Assembly: GCF_954871325.1 (NCBI RefSeq)
Contig: NC_088777.1
Location: 39,843,366 to 39,907,365 of the forward strand
Origin: Gordionus sp. m RMFG-2023
Lineage: Eukaryota; Nematomorpha; Gordioida; Chordodea; Parachordodidae
Length of the DNA stretch: 64,000 bases
Direction: 5' to 3'
The stretch's first letter is position 1. Each line of letters opens with the position of its first letter. Shown in pieces: positions 27,501 through 38,512 of this stretch. The notes below the pieces were generated by a model. The model was not told the origin of the DNA. It worked only from the letters and a program-made list of their open reading frames with translations, and searched no databases. Position numbers and translations under genes: made by a program.

Positions 27501-27788
27501 GAATTGAATTCTTATAGAGTAATGTTTGGCAAAATCGTAGTCTTTTCTTGTAATAATTATCTCTTGATGACTTGTTATTATTAAAATCTATATAATTTAT
27601 TAGTATGGGTAGGTACTGAGATATGGATTTTTATTTCATGCTTTATCGTTAGCCCTCGTTCTGCAGCTTTGGTTAGTAAATATTCTTATCTCAGCTGCTA
27701 GAAACTTTCTTCTTCGTAAAATATGTTAATATCGTATAGGTATACCGAGTAGTTTCCTCTTATGATTACTCTTAAACACAAATCTAGT

Positions 27789-27999
27789 AAAATATTTTGT
27801 TACGCATAGAAAGAGAAAGACGTCTGCGTGAGTAGCCTCTTGTAAACCCAATTTGTGTTTCCTAAGATGAATCTAAAATAATTAGTTTTAAGCAAAAATT
27901 GAGTACAAAATTTTGTTACGCCTAGAGGGAGAAAGATGTATCCATGGGTAAGTTTTTGTAAGCCTAATTTGTGTTTCCTAAGATGAATCTAAAATAATG
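27789..27999 (+). repeat. Tandem duplication, two copies ~117 bp apart
   Basis: Copies at about 27789-27883 and 27906-27999 share TTTTGTTACGC, GAGAAAGA and the block TTTGTGTTTCCTAAGATGAA with TCTAAAATAA. They differ at roughly one base in ten. Confidence 0.85.
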
Positions 28000-28741
28000 T
28001 CTATGAGATATAGAGAACAGTTAAAGTAGAATTAATATATTGTTTGTAATATATTTTTGCTGCTAGTGAGCTATCACGGGACCGCTTCGCTAATTTAATT
28101 AATGAAAGGTTGGTACTTGAACACTACCATATAAATTAGTTAGAGCGGTGCAAAAACAGGGGGTGCGAGTGAGATAGCCGCCCTCGACCCCCGAAAAAGA
28201 TAATTTTGCGGGCAGTCAAATTTTATAATTTTATTATTTTTAGCCTCTTAAAAAATAAGAATTTTTTTGTATAACTACATACAATACATTATTCTTTTTT
28301 TGATATCCAAGTAATTTTAAAAAAAGATTTGGCATGTATAGCCATATATATTATAACATAAAATTTGATTCATATTTTAGTAAAAAAAACTTCATTTATT
28401 TTTTAGTTATTTCTATTTTTTATATTTATAAATAATCTTTAAAATTAATTTAATTAAATTTTCTATTGACAAAGAAACAAGATAATCGGTAAGGGCGCAT
28501 TCACAGTAGAGAGCGACAGCTACACGGCAAAATACAAATATGTGTAATTACCAATGACTATTCAAAGTAAGCTTTTGCGACGCGACACGACATTCCCGCC
28601 ACATTTATAGCATTAAACATAGAAATAAACTTGCAAAACATTTTGTTATTTTAAAAGCGACATAACTACAATATGGCAGAAATAGAAAATTTGCAAGTGA
28701 ATTTTTGAAATACTATTAAAATAAAAATGTTATATATATTT

Positions 28742-30566
28742 CAGTGGCGTCGCTAGGGGGGGGGGAAGCGTAGAGGCTCGAGACCCCTGAAAAATTTGAA
28801 TAACCCCCTGAAGCAAAAATATTTTTTTTAATGGCTCCTTAATATCCCTTTGAACTAAAATAAATTTTTTTGATTGCCCACTGAATGATTTCTTTTATAA
28901 TTCTATTTATCAATATATAGATTTAATTTTATAATTTAAAAATTAATAAGTCTATCTAAATTATTCTCAAATGAATAATATTTTAATTATTAGATTAGAT
29001 TAATACTTATAAATTATATTTTTACTATGTCAGCTTGCAATCAAATTCTGTGTTTAAAATAGAATATTAATATCACTCACTAAATATTAATTTAGTATTA
29101 ACAGTTGAAGCTTTATTTTATTTAAATTATTATATAACCAATTGGTTATAAAATATTAGGTTAAATACTTTTACAGGACAGTTATATAATATATTATAGT
29201 TAATATTTTAATAAATTTTACTAATAAATGCTTTTGATAATAAATATAAGTAATAAATTGCTTTCAAATATTTAACGCCATCTACATATTAAGAAATATT
29301 TTTAAAAATTTAACATCTTATTATTTATCCCAGAATGGATGTAATAAATTAGACAACTTTTCTTCTCTTTTTTACGTGTTTTTAGGAAAGCTATTATTTT
29401 CTTATTTGAATAACAGTTTTGAGTAAATTTTTAATACTAGTATATTTTTGATATTATTACAAACTACTACTATTTTAAGATATAATATACCAACTAGAGG
29501 TGGTGCGATAATAATATATAAAATCTTAACTAATTTCTTTTATCATATCATATCACTCTGGTTCTTATTTTATAATTACAAAATGTTTCATTTCTAATAT
29601 GGCATCCCTACCTTGTAAATAACTTATGGCTTCAATACATTTGCATAATTTCTTCTAAAGATTTTTCGTGTTTTTGTTTTATCAATTTATCTAACATAAT
29701 AAATTCTGATATAAGTTAATATAGTGAGTGTCATGGCTATGACTGCAAGTTAACCAGCTGTGTGGCTATGTAATTTAAGATTATTATTATATTAGACCTG
29801 CTGAGAGCATATGATTACATATTTTATAAGCAATAATAGTCAATTGTGTAGTTGTTAATATATCATTAAAAATAAAAGATAATCTTTTAGAAATTTAATA
29901 TCTCACAATTTTTTTCTCAATTACTTATCTAGCTTCCATCATGTCATTTAAGTGGAAGCTCTAACCACCATATAGTTTTATGATTTGAATTGGTCGTTTA
30001 TATTCTCTTCTCCAAGAATTGTTGATTTGGTTAGGCCTACAAATTTTTCCTTATTAGTCCATTCTATAAAAAATTGTCTATAAATGGTAACAGAGTGTTA
30101 TATTAGTTTCTCGACCTTTTGTCAATGTAAGTTGCTAATTTTATAATATGTAGTTTTTACAAACCATTATCACTTGAGGCATATGTATGAATTAATTAAC
30201 CTTTATTATCACTTGTAATTCTATAGACGCAAAATTTTTTTATATCAGCAATCGAAAATATTTTATACTGTAATAAATAGATTTTGTATTAAAAAATAAT
30301 ATTTTGAAATGTCTTATATTGTTTTTATTATTTATATGCTAGTTTATTTTTTATGCATAATATAATAAATGACAAATAATGAAATTCAGAATAATTAATC
30401 AGAGTTAGCAAATTTTTAAAAAGTATAATATATGAATATAAAACCCGGCCGAAGGCCGGGCAAAAGCGAGACGAAGGCCCGCAAATGGGAGGTATGGGGG
30501 CTTCGCCTCACATAAAATTTTTTTTAGTTGAGCCCCCTGAGATTGTAAAGGCTAGCGACGCCCCTG
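28742..30566. mobile_element. Non-autonomous hAT element nested in the Harbinger
   Basis: The terminal repeats CAGTGGCGTCGCTAG (28742) and CTAGCGACGCCCCTG (ending 30566) match at 14 of 15 positions. They are flanked by an exact 8-bp duplication ATATATTT (28734-28741 and 30567-30574). Subterminal poly-G with ACCCCTGAA and GGGGGCTTCGCC words is present. The 1.8 kb interior has no transposase and is AT-rich noncoding. Confidence 0.92.
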
Positions 30567-30671
30567 ATATATTTTAGAATATAGATAATATATAATGGAA
30601 ATCAATATCAGCTGACAATATTGAAACATTAAAGAGTATGTTAATTTGAAATATTTTTTATTTGCAGTAGA

Positions 30672-30968
30672 GATGGCCAAATCGGCATGGAAAAATCTAG
30701 GAGATTGCTTTACGAAGGAGCATAAAAAATAAGATCTTTAAAGAGTGGGTCAGGGGCTAATCACACTCCCACATGGCAATTGTACTATAACTTGGCCTAC
30801 AAACTTGAAAAAAATAAATCCTGTTATATTTAATATTGATGAGGCAAATATTGCTAGAGCAATGTTTATTGTTATAGAAATGTTTGATCAGATGAGTGGA
30901 AATAAAAATTATCAATATGAAGATGGTAAATATATTTTTGTTAAGATTTTATTATTACATAGCTTTTG
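30672..30968 (+). pseudogene. Harbinger-associated DNA-binding protein (MADF-like) fragment
   Basis: The frame starts near 30672 with MAKSAWKNLGDCFTKEHKK, the last helices of a MADF/SANT fold, then continues after a stop as VGQGLITLPHGNCTITW and so on to 30968. PIF/Harbinger elements carry such a protein beside the transposase, and it helps bind the element ends. It is a fragment with at least one stop. Confidence 0.5.
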
Positions 30969-31179
30969 AAATCCCATGTATAGAGACTAGTCAAAGTGAA
31001 TCCACAATTTTAAGGAATGATTGTAATTATATTTTATATAAATAATATATTTATATATATACCATCATCATCAACTAGTATAGGATCATATATATCTTAC
31101 AAAAAATTAATTAAAAAGAGGGATATTGATCAAGGAAATTTGCATTTGTGAATATATTTATTATTTTAAACTAGATTTA

Positions 31180-31410
31180 TTTGAGCAAATTCTTGAAATA
31201 GAAAAAATAAAAGAAAGAAGATTATCAAAAAACTCTTGGATCAATGTTATGTTTGAGCAAACCCTTGCAAAAAGATCAGAGAGGGGAAAGAAGAAACTAA
31301 TTAAAATTATTTTTTATATATTATTTAATTATGAACGTGTAATAAAAAATATTATATTGCATTGTTATTATTTTATTGAAGGGCCTTTATATTATTTCAA
31401 AATATAAATA
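31180..31410 (+). pseudogene. Harbinger relic segment (transposase N-terminus-like)
   Basis: RRLSKNSWINVMFEQTLAKR resembles the RRxWVHPxNxxR opening of PIF/Harbinger transposases, but lies on plus while the DDE part lies on minus. That suggests a rearrangement or chance. It is weak on its own and is supported by being inside the element. Confidence 0.35.
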
Positions 31411-31559
31411 ATTATTTTGTTTAGGATCTCAAGTATCCTTGGGATGGAGATTTATGTTTTCTTTATCAATCACCAAGTTGTGTAACTGCACAAGTTTTTA
31501 TAATTCATTCACTATTGATAATATTAACTTACCTTTTAAGGTTTCATAATATAATATTT

Positions 31560-31830
31560 GAGTATACACCACCATCTGATTCACTGCCATAACTGCCTAC
31601 AGCACTTACTATAAATCTACTTTTACCATCTACCAATGCTTGTAATATCATGGAGAAATATAGTTTATAGTAGTAATATATGCTCCCAGATTTAGAAGGA
31701 TTTCTAATCTCAATTTGCTTGCCATCAATGGCTCCATCACAATTTGGAAAGTTTCAAGACTTCTCAAATTGATCAGCAATTATTTTGAAGTCATTTAAAT
31801 TAAGTGGTTTCAAATGGGTATTTTCATATT
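31560..31830 (-). pseudogene. PIF/Harbinger DDE transposase fragment
   Basis: Minus-strand frame: NFPNCDGAIDGKQIEIRNPS, then SGSIYYYYKLYFSMILQALV and DGKSRFIVSAVGSYGSESDG. This is the DDE_Tnp_4 core: the first catalytic D in GAIDGK and the second near D-GK-RF, with the GSYGS-SDGG motif. Only about 85 residues are recognisable before frames decay, against the several hundred residues of an intact protein, so it is inactive. Confidence 0.85.
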
Positions 31831-32148
31831 AACATTTTTTAAATATAAAAATATGCTTATGGCAACTAATATGAATGCTATGTCGCTTTCGACACATCAG
31901 CTGCTCTGTCGTTCAATGTCGTGTCGTGCTTGTTGTGTACTGTGAATGCACCTTAATAAATTTATTTAATTAAAAAAAACGATTTATATTAACTTACTAT
32001 TTTAATAAATATTTAGCTTGTTTTCTCGTAAAGTCCTGTTTTTATTGTTGTAGTAGATATGAAGCGCTTTTTGGATATTCGGATTAGTCTATTTTTGAAT
32101 AAAAATGTGTGCACTATAGTTTTTGTTTAATACATATTAATCGTCCAG

Positions 32149-32358
32149 TTGTTAAACGGCTCGTTTTCAGCCGATTTTTAAAAACGACTAACTCGATATT
32201 TTAGCCAGAAAAATATTGCCCTAACCTCGAGATTTCGCTGTCCGAACCTTTGTTCCTTCTATAAACAAAAATCTTGAGGCCTAGGCTATTTTTTTGGCTA
32301 AAATATTGTGTTAGCCGTTTTTAAAAATTGGCTTAAAACGAGCCGTTTAACAACACTA
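32149..32358. mobile_element. R2 foldback MITE, copy 4, with target duplication
   Basis: A 210-bp near-perfect hairpin. The left arm is TTGTTAAACGGCTCG plus GCTAACTCGATATTTTAGCC; the right arm is GGCTAAAATATTGTGTTAGC plus CGAGCCGTTTAACAACACTA. The exact 8-bp duplication TCGTCCAG at 32141-32148 and 32359-32366 shows that it moved as a DNA transposon of hAT-like target size. Confidence 0.9.
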
Positions 32359-32379
32359 TCGTCCAGTGCGTACACTTTA

Positions 32380-32806
32380 AATTATTGAAATGAATTACCA
32401 TTTTTGGTAACTCTTGTCAGATGGTTTGTATATTAACCCAGGTGGATTTAGTAAGCAAGGTCATGCAAAGTGACAATATTAAATTAGAAAGAACCTTTGC
32501 ACTTGTATAAAGTGTGCAAGATTTTTCAGATCGCTTTAAGTAAAACGTCCGAATTCCCTTGACGCTGCAAAATCGCTTGAGCAGGAATTTGAAATTAGTT
32601 TATAAGAACAGTGCCTTTCTCCAATAATATTACATCGTAAAATGAAAATTCATAAACAATTTTCTTAATGACAGACCTATATATGATCCTCAAAAAAATA
32701 TGAGATTAAATTTCTCAATATATTACTAGATCAAGCATTAAATTGGTTGGAGAAACGTTTCCAACAGTTAAAGAAGCTCTTTATAGATTATTTTGGATCG
32801 ATATTC
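32380..32806. other. Decayed coding-like sequence split by the next hAT element
   Basis: Words such as RPNSLDAAKSLEQEFEISL and GETFPTVKEALYRLFWIDIQ suggest old coding DNA. The sequence resumes after the hAT insertion, at 37012-37130. The family was not recognised. Confidence 0.3.
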
Positions 32807-34094
32807 AATATACCTAGACCTGTGCGCCGATGTCTCAATCAACGGCGGCGGTTTTTTAAAATTTTTTTAGCGGCCATCGGCGGCGCGTCGATTTTGCAGC
32901 CGCCTACTACGGCGGTGGCGCAATATTTATTTTAAAATTTTTTTTTAATGAATTTAATTTATAAATCAATATATTTTTTAATGAATTTAATTTATAAATT
33001 AATGTATTACATTTTTTATAATTTATGTAGGCGATCTTTTCTAACACATTGCTATCATAGTTTAATTGATCTTAAAAGATTTCCCATCTCACTCCAATTT
33101 AAATTTATCTATTTTCTTATTCTAAGAAATAGACTAAGGAATTGTATTTTTATTTTTACTCAATCAGAGTCATATTAACAACACATATAAGAAATATTCT
33201 ATTGATTTTTATTATAATTAAAATAGATTTGGAATGCAGGCAAAATATGAAGTATGAAATATAATAAATCAGAATTCAGATTTAGCAAAATTATAATTGT
33301 CATGAATAAACAGTATTTTACCAAGATTTGTGGGACATAATTACTAAATAATATAAAATATCAAATATAATTTTTTATAAAGTGAGTAATTTTAATTTAT
33401 TTATCTTAATAAAAGTAAAATATAATTATAAAACTATTGATAAAATTAAATATTAAAAATATATTAAAGCACAATACAAACAGTGGAATATTATATGTCG
33501 TAGATTTACAGTATATCTAATTATCAAATGACAATCAAGTAATTTTTACCAATATAGCGAATTATATATTTTACAGAAAACTAAAAAATATTGATAAGGA
33601 CATCAGAAAATATCTTTTAAAGACATTGTGGGATGAATAATATGAAGATTTATTTTAATATCATTTTTACTTAAAATAAATAGATGGCGTTAAATAATTG
33701 AATGCAAATTGTTGCTATATTTAATATCAAGAGCATTGATTAGTAAAATTTGTTAAATTATTAACTGTAATATATTCTCTAACTGTCAAATATGTCTGTA
33801 AAAGTCGAATTTTACCTAGTATTTTATAACTAATTCTGTATAATAGAATAAAATCAACTATATGTCTACTTACTTTTTATAAATAAATTTCTTATAATTG
33901 TATGGAATAAATTATTAGGTTAATTATGCTTACTACCAAAATACCAACCTAATTTGCTAAATACCGACCAAAATTTATTAAAATGTAATAAGATCCTTAT
34001 TATTTAATATATTAATACGGAATCACGTGATCGAGTCCGGCCTCTTATATATTATCCCCCAAGGATGGAACCACCAAGCTAGAATAAGAAAAAA

Positions 34095-34171
34095 ACATGA
34101 TCATTCCCGGGATTCGAACCCGGGAGCGTGGGATAAGTAAACCAAGCTCTTGCTTACTAGGCCATAGTGGC
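34095..34171 (-). repeat. tRNA-derived SINE head or tRNA pseudogene
   Basis: The minus strand begins GCCACTATGGCCTAG at 34171 and has a perfect T-arm CCCGGGTTCGAATCCCGGG (34124-34106), which also holds a B box. The 3' acceptor half does not pair with GCCACTA, so it is not a complete tRNA. Its place inside a hAT element suggests a SINE insertion. Confidence 0.5.
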
Positions 34172-34439
34172 TTTCCAAAAATCACGATTTTTCAAATATA
34201 TATCATAAATATATTTGGTAGTGCCTATCCAAATGAAAAATGAACAAAATTCAAGTTTGATAGATGGTGCCTTAAGGTACCAAGCATCATTAACCAAATT
34301 ATTACCATGCTTTTATATTAAGGTATATACAATACAAGTAATTTATTATATTTTTATTATATAAACTAATAAAAATATATTTCATATTTGTTCCAGGCTT
34401 ATTTTTTTTATTTAAATTTGTAAAATATTTTATGACTAT

Positions 34440-34530
34440 ATATAGACTAAAGTAACCAAAAGGGGGTCTGGGGACGAAGCCCCCAGTAATTTTGTAATTC
34501 CCCCTCCACTTATGAAAATCCTGGCTACGC
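34440..34530 (-). mobile_element. End of a further element (GGCGTAGCCAGGATTTT type)
   Basis: On the minus strand GGCGTAGCCAGGATTTTC, then GGAGGGGG, then GGGGGCTTCGTCCCC abruptly replaces hAT coding sequence right after SIAGFI. It resembles the GGCGTCGCTAG ends of the hAT at 28742. The other end was not found. Confidence 0.55.
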
Positions 34531-34657
34531 CTATGAATCCAGCAATGGAAAAAATTCTTTCGCTGAGTGTATTGGTTGCAGGTACGCAAAGAACCTTCCT
34601 AGATGAATTAGCAAACATAGGAAGTTCCAGTCGCTTTTTCTTCCAAAAGCAACGCAT
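34520..34657 (-). pseudogene. hAT transposase C-terminal dimerisation segment
   Basis: Minus strand: KKRLELPMFANSSRKVLCVP then ATNTLSERIFSIAGFI. The pattern L-CVPAT-T-SER-FS-AG is the hAT C-terminal signature needed for transposase multimerisation. It is cut off right after GFI by the inserted GGCGTAGCC-type element. It belongs to the 32815-37011 element. Confidence 0.85.
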
Positions 34658-35068
34658 CCTCTTCTGGAATAATATTTTGGCTGAGCAAAATATGGCATTC
34701 TTGTTTAAGATTAGTAATATTGTTATAATCGTTAATAGGAAGGGAATGTTTTCGAGCTAATTTCGCTATATAAGAGCATGATGTACCATCCTCGACTTAA
34801 TTTCACGCTGAGCATTTATATCATGCTCTAAAAGTTTTAAATGTCGTATTAGAAATTGCAATGATGTCGTATAATTTGAATTAAAATATTGTTAAACAAT
34901 ATTGAGATTTTGAAATCTTAGATCAAGTAGAGTTGCTAATATCTAATGTTTAAAATATAATTTTATTAATAAAAATATAAAATAACTTAAAGTTCAGTGA
35001 TCAGAAACCTATGGTCAAGCTTTTTTTTCATATTTTCTTTTAAGCATATTATATCTGAGCAATCAGAT

Positions 35069-35707
35069 TTATTGATTTGTATATGAGCTTCTATTTCGCT
35101 GCGAAATAATATCCGTAAGTTCTTTTTGGGAGGAAAGAAATTCCACCGACTGGTATGGATCAGAATCATCAAAATCCAAGATATTACCTGTCTCATAAAT
35201 TGACTGCATACATTTACCATAAGCCTCAATTTCACATTCCAAATCAGCTACTCGATATTTGAGGGCTAAAATAATTTCTCTAATTTTTTTAATGAGAATA
35301 TCAATCTTGGTAACTTTTTTTATGCCATTAACTGTAACCAAATTATGAAGTCCATGCCCTAAGCATAAATGATGCTCATAATCCCCTAATCTGACGCTTC
35401 TTTTGACATTGGCCCCAGCATCAGTTACCATTTGTATTATTTTGGCTTTTAAATGAAACTCCTCTTCAATACTATCAATCTCAGATAATATTGTTTCCCT
35501 AGTATGCTTTTGAGTCACATATTTATAGTCGAGGGTAAAATATTTTAAATCAAAATTTTCATCTAAATGATGAAGACTTAATGTGATATAATTTCGACGC
35601 TTGAAATGATCGGTCCACAAATCAAAAGTGATAGAACAAAATTTTGGTCCAGAGTCAATCAAATTTAAAACATGCGCCTTTATAGATAAATAAACATCGT
35701 CTAGTTC
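35069..35707 (-). pseudogene. hAT transposase central segment (BED-ZBED-like)
   Basis: A minus-strand frame open for about 210 codons. From the right edge it reads ELDDVYLSIKAHVLNLIDSG, then KFCSITFDLWTDHFKRRNY, and later KIIQMVTDAGANVKRSVRLG and LCLGHGLHNLV. These are hAT landmarks: the first catalytic D in FDLWTD, the second in TDAGANV, and the C-x2-H region CLGHGLHN. Across the MITE at 35708-36272 the frame resumes as RTTIIRDALD on the far side. Downstream of 35069 the reading continues in another frame, so it is broken towards the C-terminus. Confidence 0.85.
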
Positions 35708-36272
35708 CAGCGTCTACATGAGCGGAAGCGGTAGGAACAGTTTGCATCCTATTTTTTTGAGGGGGTAGGGGGTAAGCTGCTTTAATTGGGGTAGGATAAA
35801 TTTTTGGGGGTTATCTATTAAATTTTGAGATGAAATAGGACAAAATTTATTGCTGTAAAAATTAATACTTTTATTATAGTATTATTATAATATAATTCAT
35901 CGACCAAATCTATATATTGCAAACAATCATACACATTTTTTCCCAAATAAACTATCCTTTTAAATGTAATTTAAAAAGTTTAGATATTTCAGCAAGCTCA
36001 TAATGGCATAATAATTAATTCATTGTAAATAATGGAAGTTTTAATTTAATTTATTATCTAAAAAATAAATTCTTTATATTTGCAAAATATCGATAGTTGG
36101 TAGTAGAGATATATTAATTTAAGTAATCCTTTATAAATTCTTTGAAAAGAGTATCAATAAATAAATAGGTTAGAATAATGATCGGCGGCGGTTATTTTTA
36201 GGGGGGGGGGGTGTAGGCAAAGATTTTTGAAGGGGGTTTGCATCCAATAAAAATCCTGTCATGTAGACGCTA
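35708..36272. mobile_element. 565-bp MITE inside the hAT transposase frame
   Basis: The ends AGCGTCTACATGA and TCATGTAGACGCT are inverted repeats, followed inwards by GTTTGCATCC and its inverse GGATGCAAAC, and by G-runs. Octamers TCTAGTTC (35700-35707) and TCTAGTGC (36273-36280) match 7 of 8, consistent with a target duplication in the transposase codons around RDALD. Noncoding. Confidence 0.85.
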
Positions 36273-37293
36273 TCTAGTGCATCCCGAATAATGGTTGTCC
36301 TATTTGGCAATTCTGACCAGGAATCAATTATCTTATATTTCTAATTTTTGAACAATTTATTTTTTAATCATTTTATATAAATTTTAAACCTTTAGAAAGT
36401 CTGTCATTCCTTTATTGTTTATAGAATCAAATGGCATTAAATCTAAGTAGACATCAAAACATAATTTCGCCCTATTAGATTTCATATTTATTTTAAACAT
36501 TAAAAAGATATCTAAAAACATTAAAATAGTTAGGGCTGTAATGAAACAAATTATAAATTAGATAGAGTTTTAACTTTCAAAATAAAGCTTTACATAATTA
36601 ATTTAATAAATTGTATATTAAGTTTATATTTTAAAAGATATTTAAAAACAAAATAATTAGAGCTGGAATGAAACAAATTATAAATTTGATTTAGTTTTAA
36701 CTTTCTAATAAAGTTTTAAAAAATTATATATTAAATAATACTTTAAAAAGATATTTAAAAAACATCAAAATAGCAAGGGCTGGAAAGAAAAAAATTATAA
36801 ATTAGATTTAATGTTAGTATTCAAATTAAAATAATAATAATTTAATATATAAATATAATTAATATGCTTTCTAAAAATTAAGCACGCTGCGCTGCCGCCA
36901 TAATAAAAATCGGCGGCGAGCCGGCTCGCGCCGCTAATCTCAATCGGCGGCTTTTCCGGCGTGAATAAAAATACCGGCGGCGCCGGCGTGAGCCGGCGGG
37001 GCACAGGTCTAAATATACCAGATTGGAAAAATGCTCCTAAAAGCGAGCTTTGTCAATAATATTTAACAAATCAGGTTACGTTAGAATGTGATATTTTTCC
37101 GCAAGATCTATTACTTTAATTGGATTAAATCTCATTTAAAATTTTAAGCTATATTATTAATTGGTTAAATAAAGCTTTACCAAATATATCAATTTTATTA
37201 ATGATTATTTTAATCATTTTAATTACAGTGGCATCATTAAACGCAGCCTCTCAAAGCTCAAATTAATTAAATCTTGTATACGATAATGTATAT

Positions 37294-37662
37294 TAGAGAT
37301 CTGCAAAGTTAGCGGGCCGAGCCGGACTCGGGCCTAATTCTACTTAAAATAATCGGGTTCGGGCCTGGCTGGACCTTGGAATTTTTTTTAAATATATCTA
37401 AATTTATCAATTTTATATTGAATTTTTTATGTAGAATAAAAATATTTGATTTTATTTATTGAAACTAAACGATATATAACATATGTCTTTTATTTTGAGT
37501 AATTATAAAAATTAATTTCTATATTTAAATAAATTCGGGCCGGATCGGGTCGGTAAATATTTTTAGAAAAAATTTTGGATTCGAGCCGGGCCGACAAAAT
37601 TTTTTTTAAAAAATTATGAGTTCGGGCCGGGCTTGAAAAATTAGGCCCGATGCAGATCACTA
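37294..37662. mobile_element. R1 MITE, complete copy with target duplication
   Basis: 369 bp with ends TAGAGATCTGCAAAG and GATGCAGATCACTA (inverted TAGWGATCTGCA). It has GC blocks GGGCCGAGCCGG on the left and CGGGCCGGGC on the right. The exact 8-bp duplication ATGTATAT lies at 37286-37293 and 37663-37670. This is the best copy for defining the termini. Confidence 0.93.
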
Positions 37663-37670
37663 ATGTATAT

Positions 37671-38374
37671 AGCACACTAACGATTTGTTAAACTCTCTTT
37701 AATTTCAAGAGAAAATGATATCGTCTTATCATTAGATTAATATTGGCATAATATCCTCTTTTACAAATAAAAAGGCAGAGGATATATAAAATTGCATAAT
37801 GTGTGTAACTCATTTGATTAAAATTTAAATATTGTTAAATATTCTTAATATTACTAGTTTATTTATTTTTTTTAATATATCATTGTTTATTTTACTTTAA
37901 ATTATTTAGAAAATATTGAAAAACATTTTATTACTTGCACGAAATTTTTCATAATCTTGAAAAATATTTATCTTATTTTACTTAAACACTTATATTTTGT
38001 TTTACGTTTATATTCCAATTTATATTTTATTTAGGTTATGTTTTTTTTAAAATATTTTTATATTATATTATAGTATGTAAATATATTTGGTTATATGAGG
38101 AGATAATATTTTTATGTTTAGAAGCATTATTATTTTGAAGAATAAACTGTTTAAAAGTATTTATGTTTTTAGTTCTTATTGCAAAAGTTATCAAATAAGG
38201 TTAGGTAGATCGTGTTTTTTAAGGGGCCGCTAAATTATTTTTTGCCCTGGGCTGCCAAAAGTCTTGCCACGGCGCCAAAATTAGTTCTTGAAGTGTTCCC
38301 CTTTATTTATCGATAATTTATTTTAGGGCAGAAGCCTTTTTTTGTGATTTGAGGCTGTTCTATCCTATCAGTAC
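37671..38374. other. No supported feature
   Basis: AT-rich sequence. 38200-38330 is less AT-rich (GGGGCCGC, GGGCTGCCAAAAG) and may be relic DNA. Confidence 0.4.
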
Positions 38375-38512
38375 CGAAGTTGTTAACCTAAACTCAGGAT
38401 CTATAGTTAAGTAATCCAGGACGTCGACTTCGATTATTCTCATCAGTCGATATAAATTTCCAATGGAAGCATGTCCACCTCCGGTTAAATCCGTAACATT
38501 TATATCAGGATT
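38375..38512 (-). CDS. Candidate isolated exon, protein unrecognised
   Basis: The minus strand is open for exactly 46 codons between an acceptor TTCTAAAAG|AAT and a donor TCG|GTACTG, phase 0 at both edges. The translation starts NPDINVTDLTGGGHASIGNL and continues YRLMRIIEVDVLDYLTIDPE then FRLTTS. Codon and residue make-up (G, D, V, T, R) is unlike random AT-rich frames. I do not recognise the family. It may be one exon of an unseen minus-strand gene, or a captured gene fragment. Confidence 0.35.

Larger units (their letters stand above)
28493..31953. mobile_element. PIF/Harbinger DNA transposon, interrupted by a hAT element
   Basis: The ends GGGCGCATTCACAGTA (28493) and TACTGTGAATGCACCT (ending 31953) are inverted repeats with two mismatches. 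They are flanked by the 3-bp duplication TAA (28490-28492 and 31954-31956), the TWA target expected for PIF/Harbinger. Secondary palindromes with GTCGCGTCGC/CGACACGACA words follow each end. Inside are the two genes typical of the superfamily: a DNA-binding MADF/Myb-like protein on plus (30672-30968) and a DDE transposase on minus (31560-31830), both damaged. A hAT element fills 28742-30566. Confidence 0.88.
32815..37011 (-). mobile_element. 4.2 kb hAT transposon with transposase pieces and nested insertions
   Basis: The ends TAGACCTGTGC (32815) and GCACAGGTCTA (ending 37011) are a perfect 11-bp inverted repeat. They are flanked by an exact 8-bp duplication AATATACC (32807-32814 and 37012-37019). 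The subterminal regions are dense in CGGCGGC words (32830-32920, 36890-37000), unusual in this genome. Minus-strand transposase pieces lie at 36310-36281, 35707-35069 and 34657-34520. It is interrupted by a 565-bp MITE (35708-36272), a GGCGTAGCCAGG-ended element (left of 34520) and a SINE-like unit near 34100. Confidence 0.92.

Noticed and set aside
34095-34171. Functional tRNA gene
   Set aside because: The T-arm is perfect but the acceptor stem does not pair and the anticodon arm is poor; more likely a SINE head.
36795-37004. 69-codon minus-strand frame with PPIEISG words
   Set aside because: It is the CGGCGGC subterminal region of the hAT element read in translation.
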